From: Prorocentrum cordatum
Taxonomy: Eukaryota; Sar; Dinophyceae; Prorocentrales; Prorocentraceae
Assembly (NCBI GenBank): GCA_963575745.1
Contig: CAUYUJ010001459.1
Coordinates: 145,573-209,572 of the forward strand
Length of the DNA: 64,000 nt
Direction: 5' to 3'
Shown: in pieces, positions 20,076 through 30,110 of the stretch
How the letters are laid out: each line of letters begins with the position of its first letter
How positions within the stretch are numbered: the stretch's first letter is position 1
Translations under genes and position numbers: made by a program
The notes under the pieces: generated by a model
The model's input: only the letters and a program-made list of their open reading frames with translations
What the model was told of the DNA's origin: nothing
Database searches by the model: none

Positions 20076-20193
20076 CTCCTGGGGGGCAGGGTCGACGCGG
20101 GGGCCCAGCAGAGACGGGAGCTGCAGGAGGCAGTAGAGAAGGAGGGCATGGGGTGCGTCGAGCTCAGGATGCACCCCCCACATCTCCGGGAGC

Positions 20194-20274
20194 TCCTCCT
20201 CCTCCTCCTCCTCCTCCTCCTCCGCCTCCTCCTCCTCCGCCTCCTCCTCCTCCTCCTCCTCCTCCTCCCGCGGC
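20194..20274. repeat. (CTC)n tract
   Basis: Twenty-seven CTC triplets with two CGC interruptions. The preceding 100 bp reads in one frame as RRELQEAVEKEGMG, which is protein-like but unidentified. Confidence 0.95.
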
Positions 20275-20748
20275 CGTGATCAGTGGCTCAGCCGATTAGA
20301 AATGGGGGGGAACGTTGCCCCAGGAGCAGGTGGCAGCAGCGAAGTACTGGGAGTCAGTCGCGCGCCAGCCAGTTAAGCCGACCGTGCTGAGCGAGGTAGT
20401 CAGACTTTGCCGGGCCTGGCGCCTGAAAGTGATGAGTTCGGATGGCAAATAGATGGTCGAAATTCACTTTCTCGTGGAGCCCAGCACAATCGGGAACCAG
20501 CTCCCGTTGTCGATCTGGTTTTGTCCCAAGGCCGAGGGAGGGCAGAAGTGCGTCGGAACCGCCCCAAGAGGGGTGCTGGTGAGGGAAGTTCTGCGCCTCC
20601 CGGACGCGTGCAAGTAGGCAGGTAGCTCTTTAGGATGTTCTGGAAGCTTCGATTGCTCCAGCAGGGAGAGGCTTCAGCAGCTTCTGAGGGGTGGTCTCCT
20701 ATGCGAGGAACTTATTCGGAGAGTCGCTGGCCAGGAGAATATCAGCGA

Positions 20749-20912
20749 GCGAAGAACGGTATAACATAAACTTTCCGCCGTCGGGGGCACCTGCCCCAGG
20801 GCGGCTGGAAAGTTTATACCCCTACGGTGCCACCGTAAGGGTATAAATTTTCCAGCCGCCCTGGGGCAGGTGTCCCCGACGGCGAAAAAGGTTACGTTAT
20901 ACCGTTCTTCGC
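20749..20912. mobile_element. Foldback element, arms about 78 bp
   Basis: A near-perfect palindrome. The outer ends are GCGAAGAACGGTATAAC and its inverse GTTATACCGTTCTTCGC; the inner core is GGGTATA around TACGGTGCCACCGTAAG. It would form a long hairpin if single-stranded. No coding; single copy in the window. It may be a small foldback transposon. Confidence 0.85.
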
Positions 20913-21127
20913 CCGTTAAGAGTAGTCGTGAGCCCCGCGTCCTTCGCCCCTCCTGCCTGCCCCCGCCTCCTGGCCTCGGCGACCCTGGGCCTCCTGGCCC
21001 CGAGGCCGTCTCGAGCCCGACCCCCCCGCTCCCGTGTGCTTCCCTCTGGCCCCAGAGGTAGGCCCAGCAGTCCAGCCCCCTCCCCCCCCGCCCACACAAC
21101 CGTCGGGGTAGAGGGATCCACAGTAGG

Positions 21128-21289
21128 TCAGGAGGGGAACAAACACACAGACACAATTAATCGTCGACCCCCCGGAAAATATGGGAAAATATGGGAAGTG
21201 AGGGGGAAGACAGAAACCCTGAAAATATAGGAAAATATGGGATTATTTTTATTTGTGTGTATTTATTTGAGTGTCCTGGGGCCCCTTCG
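21128..21289 (+). mobile_element. Family B element, copy 2 (TSD 31 bp)
   Basis: A 162-bp copy, TCAGGAGGGGAACAAACACA to GGGGCCCCTTCG. Flanked by a 31-bp direct repeat (21097-21127 and 21290-21320) starting CAACCGTCGGGGTAGAGGGA, with three mismatches. The element ends are the same as in the copies with 5-bp duplications. Confidence 0.85.
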
Positions 21290-21552
21290 CAACCGTCGGG
21301 GTAGAGGGATTCATAATAGGCCGTGGCACTTTTTCAGGCACATGCTTCTGGAGTGAGTGCCAACGGCGGCAGCCACAGGTTGCGCGCCGTCGGGCCTGCC
21401 ACCACGCCTATCCCCCGTTCCAATGCGGTCGTGGGGTCGCGCGATATTTGTTTTTTGCTCCAGTCTGCCAGCTCGGGGAACCCAGTCGAGCTTGTCATGT
21501 GCGCATGTGGGCGAGGGTACGCAGTGCTGTGATGGGAGGATCGGTGCCCAAG

Positions 21553-21640
21553 GGTCCTATCTTATCTTATCCTATCTTATATCCTCCTCCTCCTGCTCCT
21601 CCTCCTCCTTCTCCTCCTCCGCCTCCTCTCCCCTCCCTTA
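21553..21640. repeat. TATCT pentamers followed by CTC triplets
   Basis: 21555-21582 is built of CTTAT/CCTAT-type pentamers, followed by about 15 CTC triplets with CTG and TTC variants up to 21634. Confidence 0.8.
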
Positions 21641-22050
21641 TCAGCACTCCTCCGACCGACCGAGCATCTCCGAGAGACGTCGGCCGATTCTTCGCGATCA
21701 AAGCGGCGCCGAGACCTCAAACAGGCCCCCGAAGGCTCTCCATGAGCACCAGGGAACCCTTGCGGACGGCCCCGTGGGGTGCGCCGCAGAGGCTGGAGGA
21801 ATGGAGGCGGCCAGGGAGGGGAACGGACGCTCGCGGTGAAGACAAGGAGTCCCGGAGAGAGGCAGGCAGGCAAGAGCCGCGCCCTGACGGCGCACTTGCA
21901 GAACTCGAATATAGCATGCGGAACACATACCCGGGACAAGAACGTACAATAATACGTGCGTGCAGGCGCCGAATCAATGCAATGCATCGGGGAGCGAGCG
22001 CTGGACCCTTCGTTCCAGAGACTCGCGAGGGATCGCGAGGGAGAGCTGGA

Positions 22051-22234
22051 GAAAAGTCGTGCGCTTCCAGGCGCTCCCAGGCGCTCCCAAGCGCTCCCAG
22101 GCGCTCCCAAGCGCTCCCAGGCGCTCCCAGGCGCTCCCGGCACGCTCCCAAGCGCTCCACGGCGCCCCGGCACGCTCCCAGGCGCTCTGGGCACGCTCCC
22201 ACGCGCTCCCAGGCGCTCCCAGGCGCTCCCAAGC
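22051..22234. repeat. 10-bp tandem array (GCGCTCCCAG)n
   Basis: About 17 units of GCGCTCCCAG/GCGCTCCCAA, with one stretch of variant units (CACGCTCCC) around 22140-22200. The period is exactly 10 bp over most of the array, close to one turn of the helix. It yields Ala-Pro-Ser-rich or Gly-Ser-Ala-rich open frames that are not genes. Confidence 0.9.
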
Positions 22235-22648
22235 ATCTTCCTTTAACCTAGGAGGCACCTCTTTGGGCCTCTGGGGTTTTCTTGTCGCCGCGGCTGGATC
22301 CCCCTTCGAACTCATGGCCTGTTCGCGCTGGAGGTTCGGCTTGAGAGGGGTCCCGAGAGAAACTGGTCGTGGAGTTTTTTCCCCGTGTTCGGGCCTGCGG
22401 GTCCCTCCCAAGCGTCAAGACCATCGGAAAACGACATCGATATCGAATCGGATCGACCCGATTCGATACGGTACCGGTTTTGTCGGCAGCTATCGGTTTT
22501 GGTCGGCCGGGAGCCGGCCAGTCGAGACATGTTGACGCCTCGCTTCCACTTCCGCCGACTGAACCGCCAGCCGCCGTCTTTGGGGGGATCCGCCGAAGCG
22601 AGATTCGCCGAAGGCGACGGCTTTCTGGAACATCCGAGGCCCGAAAAC

Positions 22649-22717
22649 CATCACGTCACTAATTTTGGGCCCCTGGGCCCACTGAGGCCCCAGGGGCCCC
22701 AGACTAGTGAAGTGATG
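22649..22717. repeat. 69-bp palindrome
   Basis: Arms CATCACGTCACTAATTTTGG and (inverted) CATCACTTCACTAGTCTGGG, with a core of GGGCCCCTGGGCC and its partner GGCCCCAGGGGCC. A short foldback or solo TIR pair. Confidence 0.7.
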
Positions 22718-23012
22718 TTTCTTCCGACGCAAGGGCCCCGTAATTCATCACCTCACTAAACCGAACCCAGGACGAAATTCTTTACGCTTCGCGTATCCCC
22801 ACCAGCCCATCTCACAGCAGCAACTCTCGCGAAGCATGCCGACAGTCGTGTTTTTCAGGCGTGTGTCCGCTTGGCCCCGCAGATCTCCCCTGTTCCTCCT
22901 TCCTCCCGCCTCCTTGTACATCCTCCTTGTGGGGGGAGCGGGAGAAGGACGAGGCGGAGGAGGAGGGAGAGAAAGCGCTCCTCGTGATTTGAGTCGTTTG
23001 GGGTTTCTCGTC

Positions 23013-23198
23013 CTGGTGTGAGTCGTTCGGGCCCTTTTTCCTGGTGTGAGTCGTTCGGGCTCTTCGTGGTGTGAGTCGTTCGGGCTCTTCGTCCTGGTGT
23101 GCCTCGTTCGGGCTTCTCGTGGTGTGAGTTGTCCCGGGCTCTTCGTGGTGTGAGTCGTTGGGGTCTCTCGTCCTGGTGTGAGTCGTTCGGGCTCCTCG
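23013..23198. repeat. GTGTGAGTCGTTCGGGC tandem units
   Basis: Seven units of about 19-33 bp, each with GTGTGAGTCGTTCGGGC or a close variant plus TCTTCGT, CTCGTCCTG or similar linker. Linker lengths vary, so it is a variable minisatellite. Confidence 0.85.
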
Positions 23199-23978
23199 TT
23201 GGGCCTCTTGGGGGCCTCTTGGAGCCTCTTGGGGCCTCTTGGGGGCCTCTTGGGGGCCTCTTGGGGGCGTCTTGGGGGCCTCTTGGAGCCTCTTGGGGCC
23301 TCTTGGGGGCCTCTTGGGAGCCTCTTGGGGACCTCTTGGGGCCTCTTGGGGGCCTCTTGGGGGCCTCCTGGAGGCCTCTTGGGAGACTCCTGGGGGCCTC
23401 TTGGGGCTATCTTGGGGCCTCTTGCGACCTCCTCAGAAGCGCAAGTAAGCGCTGACCCCTGAGAAGGACAAAATGAGTCCAAAACCTTCGTAAAATCAAT
23501 GATTTTGCTAAGAAGGAAGAGGAACGCGGCCCCCGCAGAAGGCCAAAATGGAGCCAACACCGTAGTAAAATCAATGTTTTTTGCTTCAACGACGAGCTGA
23601 GGCGCCAAACTGCCTCCCCCCCATCGGGGCCAGAATCCTCGTGAGGGTCGTCGTGTTTTGGCCCTCCCCGGCGTCGAAAAAGACTCCCCTGACGACGCTC
23701 GGGACTCCCTCTCCAGGTCCAGGGGGAGGGGGTAGGGGGAGGGGTAAACCCCTCCCCGAAGGGGAAGAAGGGGGGTTGAGGACAGAGCGGGCTCTCTAAA
23801 CCACTCACGCCCAAAGGGCTGGTGGGAGTCAGGGGCCCCAAGAGGTCCCCAAGAGGCTCCCCCCCCAAGAGGCCCCAAGAGGCCCCAAGAGGCCCCCAAG
23901 ACGCCCCCAAGAGGCCCCCAAGAGGCCCCCAAGACGCCCCAAGAGCTCCAAGAGGCCCCCAACAGGCCCAACGAGGAG

Positions 23979-24358
23979 CCCGAACGACTCACACCAGGAC
24001 GAGAGACCCCAACGACTCACACCACGAGGAGCCCGAACGACTCACACCACAAGGAAGGGCCCGAACGACTCACACCAGGACGAGGCGCCCGAACGACTCA
24101 CACCACGAGGAGCCCGAACGACTCACACCACGACGCGGGCCCCGAACGACTCACACCACGAGGAGCCCGAACGACTCACACCAAGAGGAGGAGCCCGAAC
24201 GACTCACACCAGGACGAAGGGCCCGAACAACTCACACCACGAGAAGCCCGAACGACTCACGCCAGGACGAAGAGCCCGAACGACTCAAACCACGACGAAG
24301 AGCCCGAACGACTCACACCAGGAAGAAGGGCCCGAACGACTCACACCAGGACGAGAGG
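23979..24358. repeat. GAACGACTCACACC tandem units (inverse of 23013 array)
   Basis: About 16 units of GCCCGAACGACTCACACCA with 0-9 bp linkers. This is the mirror of the left array but more than twice as long, so the arms have expanded unequally since the palindrome formed. Confidence 0.85.
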
Positions 24359-24653
24359 CCCGGAGATATGCGGGGGCAGGCGGAAACACGCTTGAAAAAC
24401 ACGACTGTCAGCATGCTTCGCAAGAGTTGCTGTTTTGAGATGGGCTGGGGGGCATACGCGAAGCGTGAAGAATTGATGCTGTGATGCAACATAGGCCTCG
24501 TATGGAACACGCCAGCGCACGAGCAGGAGGGTGCAGCAGGAACGCCGAGCTTAAACCAGCTCGGCTCTTTCGGATCGGCGCCAGACCTGCCTCCCAGGCG
24601 TGCGGAGCTTTTTTTTCTGCGGAGAAGGCCTGGCCAGAAGGAGTATCGGGCGA

Positions 24654-24805
24654 AGAGAGCTATGCACATGCACCGATCCTGGCAAGGCCCATCCTCGACC
24701 CAGGTTCGGTGCATATGCTTTCCTGGCCACGGCAGGAGGGCATGTGCACCGATCCTGGGCTCAGGATGGTCCTGGCAAAAAATCGGTGCATGTGCATAGT
24801 TCTCT
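24654..24805. mobile_element. Foldback element with CCGATCCTGG arms, copy 1
   Basis: Arms AGAGAGCTATGCACATGCAC and inverted AGAGAACTATGCACATGCAC, each followed by CGATCCTGG-type sequence; mismatches in the middle. The same GTGCACCGATCCTGG motif forms the arms of the foldback at 39226, so the two belong to one family. Confidence 0.75.
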
Positions 24806-25239
24806 TTCCTCCAGAGTAGCAATGATCTGGGCCTCCAGAGTGGGGCCGAAGCAATTCATCGGCGATGCGGCGTTATCTGGACCGCGTTCTGCTCCATCCC
24901 GCTGCTGACTATGCTTCGCCGATGCGGCGCTGTCCTGGCAGGTCTCGTCGTCGTCGTCGTCGTCGGTGGTGCGACGCTGCTGCGGTGTCAGCGCCGGGTC
25001 CTCGGTCGGCTCCGACAGCGGCGGCCCCCACCGCGAGGGGTGGGCGACGGCGGCGACGACGACATCTGGCAGGCGTCCAGGCGTGCCGCGCATCTCTCCC
25101 TGGCGCGCGCTGCAGCCCTGCACGCGCGTTCCGCGTGGAGCAGTCACGGATGCATCGTCTTCGTCGCCCTCGTCGGCGTCGGCTTCATCGTCAAGATCGT
25201 CCGCGTCGCGTCGCGCTGGCAGCGGCGTCCGCGTCGGTG
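24806..25239 (-). other. Acidic open segment, unassigned
   Basis: A minus-strand open segment (24761-25306) encodes a run LDDEADADEGDEDD and a later TTDDDDDDETCQDS. The plus strand shows CGTCGTCGTC repeats, so a trinucleotide expansion explains much of it. A short peptide near its end (CFGPTLEAQ) resembles CFDPTWEAQ encoded on the minus strand near 27825. No function can be given. Confidence 0.25.
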
Positions 25240-25358
25240 GCGCCGTCGTCGGCGGTGTCGTCGTCGTCGTCGGCGCCTGGAGAGGGGTGGCTGTCGCGCA
25301 GGGCATAAACGTCGGCTACGGCTTCCTCAACTTCATCACTCCTCACCACGCGCAGGTC
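25240..25358 (-). other. Possible exon
   Basis: On the minus strand a pyrimidine-rich run (CCCCCCCCCGGCGGCAG) ends in AG, and the frame that follows reads DLRVVRSDEVEEAVADVYAL before running into GAC repeats. The amphipathic, mixed-composition sequence looks like coding DNA with a splice acceptor, but I do not recognise the protein and see no partner exon. Confidence 0.3.
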
Positions 25359-25499
25359 CTGCCGCCGGGGGGGGGACAGGAGGGGGGGGCCCTCCTCCCT
25401 CTCCGCCTCGCTTCTCCCTCTCTTTCCCTCCTCCCTGCTCTCCGCTCCTCCCAGAACTCTCGCTCCTCGTCACTCCTGGGTCCTCTTCGAATCCTCGTG

Positions 25500-26240
25500 T
25501 AGGCGAGCGTCGAAAAGACGATGACCAGCATGATGGACGAGCAGAGGTGGACGTGTCCAAATTTGAACCACAGCATGCTGGAATAAACCTACGGATATGA
25601 GTCAAACACTGAAGTTGTCACCGAACAGTTGTTCAAACGTCTTGGTCAGCAACCCAAGCCCGAGTCGGACACAGAGTCGTTATGCAGTGTTGTTGCGTGG
25701 GAGTCTCTGGCACAAGGTTCACTCACATCATGGAACAGGGAGCAGGCGATCATTGAAACTTGCAGCCGTGTAAAAGCTATTCTTAGACAGCAATGTCATG
25801 TCTCAGCCCGACGCAGTTTCAGAAAACGACGTTCTTAAGAGGTGCCTTTATTTATTGGCAGCATGCCCCCAGAAACAAATATGGATCTATCCAGATCAGA
25901 CTTCGAGGAGCATTACGGCACAATGCGCAGGAGATTTTTAGTGAAAGGTCGTATGCAGCAATCTCCATGGAGGAACGGGCGACCCAATGTCAAACTATGA
26001 TGCTTTACTACGTGTCTTTCCGGCCGTTTCGGCATCGCCGCGACAATGATTTTGGTCGTTACAGTTGTACGGCAATAAGTGCGTGAGGCACGTACCATTG
26101 CCCCGAATTTGACCAGTGTATGGAATCGCATAGTAATTGTCAACGGTTCTCAAAATTCTTTGTTTGGGTGTCAAGTGGAGCCAATCACAGAAACAGGAAG
26201 CGAAGGACCCATTGAATCATAATCTCTGGCGCTCTGGCGC
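25500..26240. other. AT-richer unassigned DNA
   Basis: Composition drops to roughly balanced. An open frame 25793-26086 has no recognised motif. No shared repeats, no tRNA-like fold noticed. Confidence 0.4.
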
Positions 26241-26690
26241 CCCCGCCGTCGCTCTAGGAAACACGCGGCCGCGTGCACAGGCACGCGGTCGCGGACATCG
26301 GCGTCCGTCCGTCCGCCTTCTCGCTCCTCCTCGCTCCTTCCATCCCTCCTTGTCGTGCTCTTCGTCGTTCTCCTCCTTCGGGGCCTACTCGTCCGCCTCC
26401 TGCTCCTCCGAGGCCCTCGCTCCTCTCGCTCCCAGGGCCCCCTCGCTCTTCCACCGGTCCTCCTTGCTCCTCCCTCCCTCCCTCCCTGCAGCGGCACCCT
26501 GCCGACCCGCGCCGTGCCTCCGCCGCACGCCAGCGCATGATGCGCGCGTCGACCACATCGATTCTTCTTGGGACTGGTCGCTCCCGTGCCCTTTCTGGGC
26601 CCTCATTTCTCGAGAGTGGCCAACGCGTCGCTCCGTCGCAGTGTGCGAGCGCAGAGCAGCTTAGCGTGCAAGTGTTCTGGGCTGACGCCG
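26241..26690. other. CT-rich GC DNA
   Basis: Pyrimidine-rich on the plus strand (CTCCTTCGG, CTCCTCCGAGG blocks), open in several frames for compositional reasons. No gene is supported. Confidence 0.4.
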
Positions 26691-26693
26691 CCC

Positions 26694-26714
26694 CAACTGA
26701 ACTGAACTGAACTG
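26694..26714. repeat. (AACTG)4 pentanucleotide
   Basis: Four AACTG units end to end. A second pentamer array, (AGGTC)4, lies at 26929-26948. Confidence 0.9.
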
Positions 26715-26741
26715 AGCTCTCCGGGGGCAGGCAGAACCCCC

Positions 26742-26855
26742 ACCCTGACACGCCGATCACTTCATTGTCCGTTTTCGGCTCTCGAGAGAGGGCGCCGCGG
26801 CCGTCGGCCTCCAGGCCTGCGCCCGCCGGGCGTGGGCCCGAAGCCGTTTTCACTG
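26742..26855. repeat. Dispersed repeat family Q, copy 1
   Basis: The segment from ACCCTGACACGCCGATCACT to AGCCGTTTTCACT is shared with 47204-47315. Blocks held in common include TTTTCGG, CGAGAG, GGCGCCGCGGCCGTC and the terminal CGTTTTCACT. About 113 bp, no TIRs evident. Confidence 0.65.
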
Positions 26856-26999
26856 GACCACGTGCTGCTACAGGGGGCTCTGCCCAGCCCCGAGCTCTGT
26901 GTCTCGTGGCGGCGCCCTGGCCGTGCCGAAGGTCAGGTCAGGTCAGGTGAACCGTGCCTAGACGGCACATTGGTTGCAGATCGCATGCATGAGTATGTA

Positions 27000-27164
27000 T
27001 CAGGAGGGAAAGAAACACACAGACACAATTAATCCTCGATTCCCCAGAAAATATGGGAAAATATGGGAAGTGGGGGGGAAGACAGAAACCCAGAAAGTAT
27101 ATGAAAATATGGGGAATCTATTTTTATTTGTGTGTATTTATGTGTGTGTCCTGGGGTCCCTTCA
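27000..27164 (+). mobile_element. Family B element, copy 3 (TSD 5 bp)
   Basis: A 165-bp copy, TCAGGAGGGAAAGAAACACA to GGGTCCCTTCA, with ATGTA flanking (26995-26999, 27165-27169). Interior as in the other copies. Confidence 0.85.
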
Positions 27165-27390
27165 ATGTACCACAGCACGCCGGCGTCGACAATGCGAGGG
27201 GCAAGGCGTCGCCCCAGTCGTGCCGAAGGGCAAGCACCAAGCGAGGGGCCCCCCGTCGTGCACTGCGGGGGCCGGCGGAGCGCCCGGCGCTCTGGCGCCC
27301 TGGCGGGCTCCCAGAGGGCCGCCCCCCGCGGGGCGTCTGCGTTGGTGGCTTGTCTTCCACCGCCACCACCATAAGTGGGAGGGGGAGGGG

Positions 27391-27490
27391 CTCCTCCTCC
27401 TCCTCCTCCTCCTCCTCCTCCTCCTCCTCCTCCTCCTCCCTCTCCTCCTCCTCCTCCTCCTCCTCCTCCTCTTCCTCCTCCTCCTCCTTC
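27391..27490. repeat. (CTC)n tract
   Basis: About 33 CTC triplets, with one CCTCTC slip at 27438 and a CTTCCT interruption near 27470. Confidence 0.95.
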
Positions 27491-28770
27491 CCCCCTCCAA
27501 CTGATGGTGGTGGTGGAAAGCAGGCCAGGCCCATCATGCGTCGTCCGTCCGTCCGTCCGTCCGCCCTCCAAACTTGCATGGGATCGAGAGGGCAGACTGC
27601 GTCAGCATCGAGGGAAGAAGCACGGGGACCATGGCGAAGATGTCGTGGGATCGTGTAGATGGCGATCTTGGTCATGTTCGATGTCGGCCGGAGCATGGTC
27701 CGTGCATGGACGCCTACCAGGATCGACGGTGACCAAGAACGACACGACGTTTCCGCTTCAGTCTCGGTCATGGTCACCATTGTTACTCACCCCCACAGAA
27801 GGCCGATCGGCATTATTCTGAGCCTCCCACGTGGGGTCGAAGCAGATGGAGCCGTGATCAGCACTGGCCGAACGAACGAGCTGAGGGAAAGCTTGTCGAC
27901 GTGCCCTCGTCTTCTCGACCCCAGTTGTTCTCTGCTGGGCGCGCCCCGCTGACGAGACCTCCGCACGGCCGCATCGGTTGCAATCCCGACTTGTATTGAA
28001 TCTATGAATATTGAACATGGGGCGCCCGCCACGGGGTCTGATGAGGCGCAAAGGGAGGACACAACGGTCGACTTTCGTTTGGGAAACAGCTTGCCAGCCC
28101 GACAGAACCGCACAGAAAATACCACCGACCATCTGGGCGAAAGGGGTCTCTCACGAAACAATAGTTTGGCTCAAGTTGGCCACATGTCCTCAAACATGGT
28201 TTGGAGAAGCTCCATGAAAGCTCCACGACGGTTCTGACGAGCCACCAGAGAAGCCCCCAGAGATGCCATAACAGCACCAATGAGCCAACACAGTGTTTTT
28301 CTGAGAGGTGAGTTTTTTTGATTTCCGTTGAGTCTTTGGGTTCTCTGGACGGTCCCGCGACGCCCCAGGGTTCCCAAAACGGCTCAGGGGTGACCCTTGT
28401 TGGGTGAACCCTTTCTTGGCCGATGATCTTCTGTATGTCCCCACGCTTGCGCCTATGGGGGCCCCACGAGAACATCATGATGGCCTCAGATGCGCCCAGT
28501 GGGTCCCTGCTGGGCCCCGAGTTTGCAGTTTTGGGAGAGTGGTTTCGGGCAGGTGGGAGGGTGACATGTCCACACCCGTGGCCTCGCGGCCCAGACTCCG
28601 TGGCCACGGCCAAGCAGGTGCAGAAAAGCTGCTTGCGCGCGCGAGGAGCGCACCCATAGGGCTGAACACCCATCCGGTCGCGCCCTGGTGTCGAAACCGA
28701 GTGCAGGGTTGTTGACAGTTCTGTCCGTCGCTCGGGGGCGGGGGCGTCGACCTGCTGGACCTGGGCTGCC
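27491..28770. other. Unassigned intergenic DNA
   Basis: Includes a GTCC pentuple (27543-27563) and a weakly satellite-like stretch around 28210-28400. No frame shows a conserved domain. Confidence 0.4.
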
Positions 28771-28860
28771 CCCCTCCCCCTCCCCCTCCTCCTCCTGCTT
28801 CTCCTCCTCCTCCTCCTCCTCCTCCTCCTCCTCCTCCTCCTCCTCCTCCTCCTCCTCCCC
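28771..28860. repeat. (CTC)n tract
   Basis: CCCCCT hexamers followed by about 24 CTC triplets. Confidence 0.95.
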
Positions 28861-29182
28861 CGCGGCGCGTCTTCCTCCTCCCCGCCCCCCGTCCTCCTCC
28901 TGCTCCCCCTTCCTCATCACACTCCTCAACTGCCCCCCACCACACCGCCGCCGAGACCAGGGTTCTGGCAGGGTGTCCGGAGCCGCCGTGACCAACACAT
29001 GTTTCTGGCTGGGCGGCAACATGGGTACATCGTTCCAGAGCGTTCTGGAATGCCGTCAGAGCGCTCTTCAACGCTTTGAGAAGGCCGCGGTGCCCGATGC
29101 ACTCTTCAGAGCCGTCGGCTCCCGGAGATTCCCGATTCACACTTGTCCAAGGTTCTGCCTGCCCTGGCGTCCTCCGAATCTT

Positions 29183-29363
29183 ACCCCAGATTTCGTAATA
29201 AAGGGAGGGGGGTCTCATTTCGGGGGGGGTCTCTTCCAGGCTATCTTGGAGGGCCTGGGGGGGTCTGGGGACGATGTTTTGGAGGGTCCTCCCACGGGGG
29301 AGGTCTGAAATGGCTTGTCTTGGAGGGTCCACCCCCCCTCCCTTTTATTACGAAATCTGGAGT
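29183..29363. mobile_element. TIR element P
   Basis: Ends ACCCCAGATTTCGTAATAAA and inverted right end ACTCCAGATTTCGTAATAAA, continuing into GGGAGGGGGG on both sides; TIRs of about 31 bp with few mismatches. The 120-bp interior is a patch of the CTTGGGG satellite (GGCTATCTTGGAGGGCC). No target duplication noticed. The right end is joined directly to a family B end. Confidence 0.75.
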
Positions 29364-29397
29364 AATTGTGTCTGTGTGTTTTTTCCCCTCCTGACAC
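29364..29397 (-). mobile_element. Family B 5' end fragment
   Basis: On the minus strand the sequence TCAGGAGGGGAAAAAACACA followed by CAGACACAATT is the first 31 bases of family B. It stops where element P begins. The rest of family B is absent. Confidence 0.75.
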
Positions 29398-29689
29398 ACG
29401 CACCTCCAGCTCGCGCCCAGGCTGGCCGCGGCAGGCGCACCCTGTTATCTGTCGGGCTTGCGCCGCTGTCGCTTCTGCGACTCCTGCACGATCCCGAGGA
29501 GGAGGAGGAGGAGAAGGAGGTCTTGCAGCAGCAGGGGGACGAGCGGTAGGGCCGCCGCAGGGCTGACCCTGGGAGGGTCGGGCGGGTGGCTGTGGCCGGC
29601 CTTCGGCCGCGGCCCCGCCCCCCCCCAGGAGTTCCGGAGGGCGTTCGACGGCTCGTTCCTGGACAAGCAGATAAGGTCATCGGCCAGGA

Positions 29690-30110
29690 GGGGGAGGAGG
29701 AGGCTGCGGCAAGGGAAGATGAGGCGAACGAAGACGGGGAAAATGATGATGGTGATGATGATGATATGATGATGCTGATGATGATAGCAGGGTCGATAGT
29801 GCGGGCTGATGATGCACAGTATGGTGCCTGGTCTCCTCCCGCATTCCTGGGTAGTCGAAGGCCAGACTGTCAGGCTGGATTGGGCCCCAAGGGCCAATCT
29901 GGCCTGGCCATATTGAGGGATTTGGGTTATTCGCCAGACTGGATTCGCGTTAGCTCCCTCGCCAGATTGCCCCCGTTTGCCAGATTGGGCCTGCCAGATT
30001 GGCGCCAGATTGGCTTCGACTACCCAGAGGAGGGGGAGGAGGAGGCTGCGGAAAGGGAAGATGAGGCGAACGAAGGTGGGGAAAATGATGACGGTGATGA
30101 TGTGATGATG
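29690..30110. repeat. Direct duplication with 342-bp offset
   Basis: AGGCTGCGGCAAGGGAAGAT at 29701 recurs at 30043 as AGGCTGCGGAAAGGGAAGAT; the match runs about 80 bp into the GATGATG array. TIR element O fills much of the interval and abuts the second copy. Confidence 0.75.
29847..30027. mobile_element. TIR element O
   Basis: Ends CTGGGTAGTCGAAGGCCAGA and inverted CTGGGTAGTCGAAGCCAATC. The interior has five CCAGATTGG/CCAGACTGG units in both orientations, so the ends themselves look assembled from this 9-mer. 181 bp, non-coding. Confidence 0.7.

Larger units (their letters stand above)
22776..24474. repeat. Giant inverted repeat 2
   Basis: The outer arms match closely: 22776-22871 (AATTCTTTACGCTTCGCGTA ... 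GTCGTGTTTTTCAGGCGTGT) against 24375-24474 inverted. Inside the left arm, GTGTGAGTCGTTCGGGC tandem units (23013-23198) and CTTGGGG satellite (23205-23432) are mirrored in the right arm by satellite (23838-23975) and GAACGACTCACACC units (23979-24358). A central 400-bp spacer (23440-23830) contains two diverged 50-bp units with AAAATCAATG. The block is symmetrical in order, so it is a single large palindrome, not two chance arrays. Confidence 0.85.

Noticed and set aside
22748-23992. 414-codon minus-strand frame
   Set aside because: Runs through the inverted repeat 2 arrays and spacer; sequence is repeat-derived.
23979-24358. CRISPR-like array (regular direct repeats with short variable linkers)
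   Set aside because: Linkers are 0-9 bp and related to each other, the genome is eukaryotic, no cas genes; it is a minisatellite arm of inverted repeat 2.
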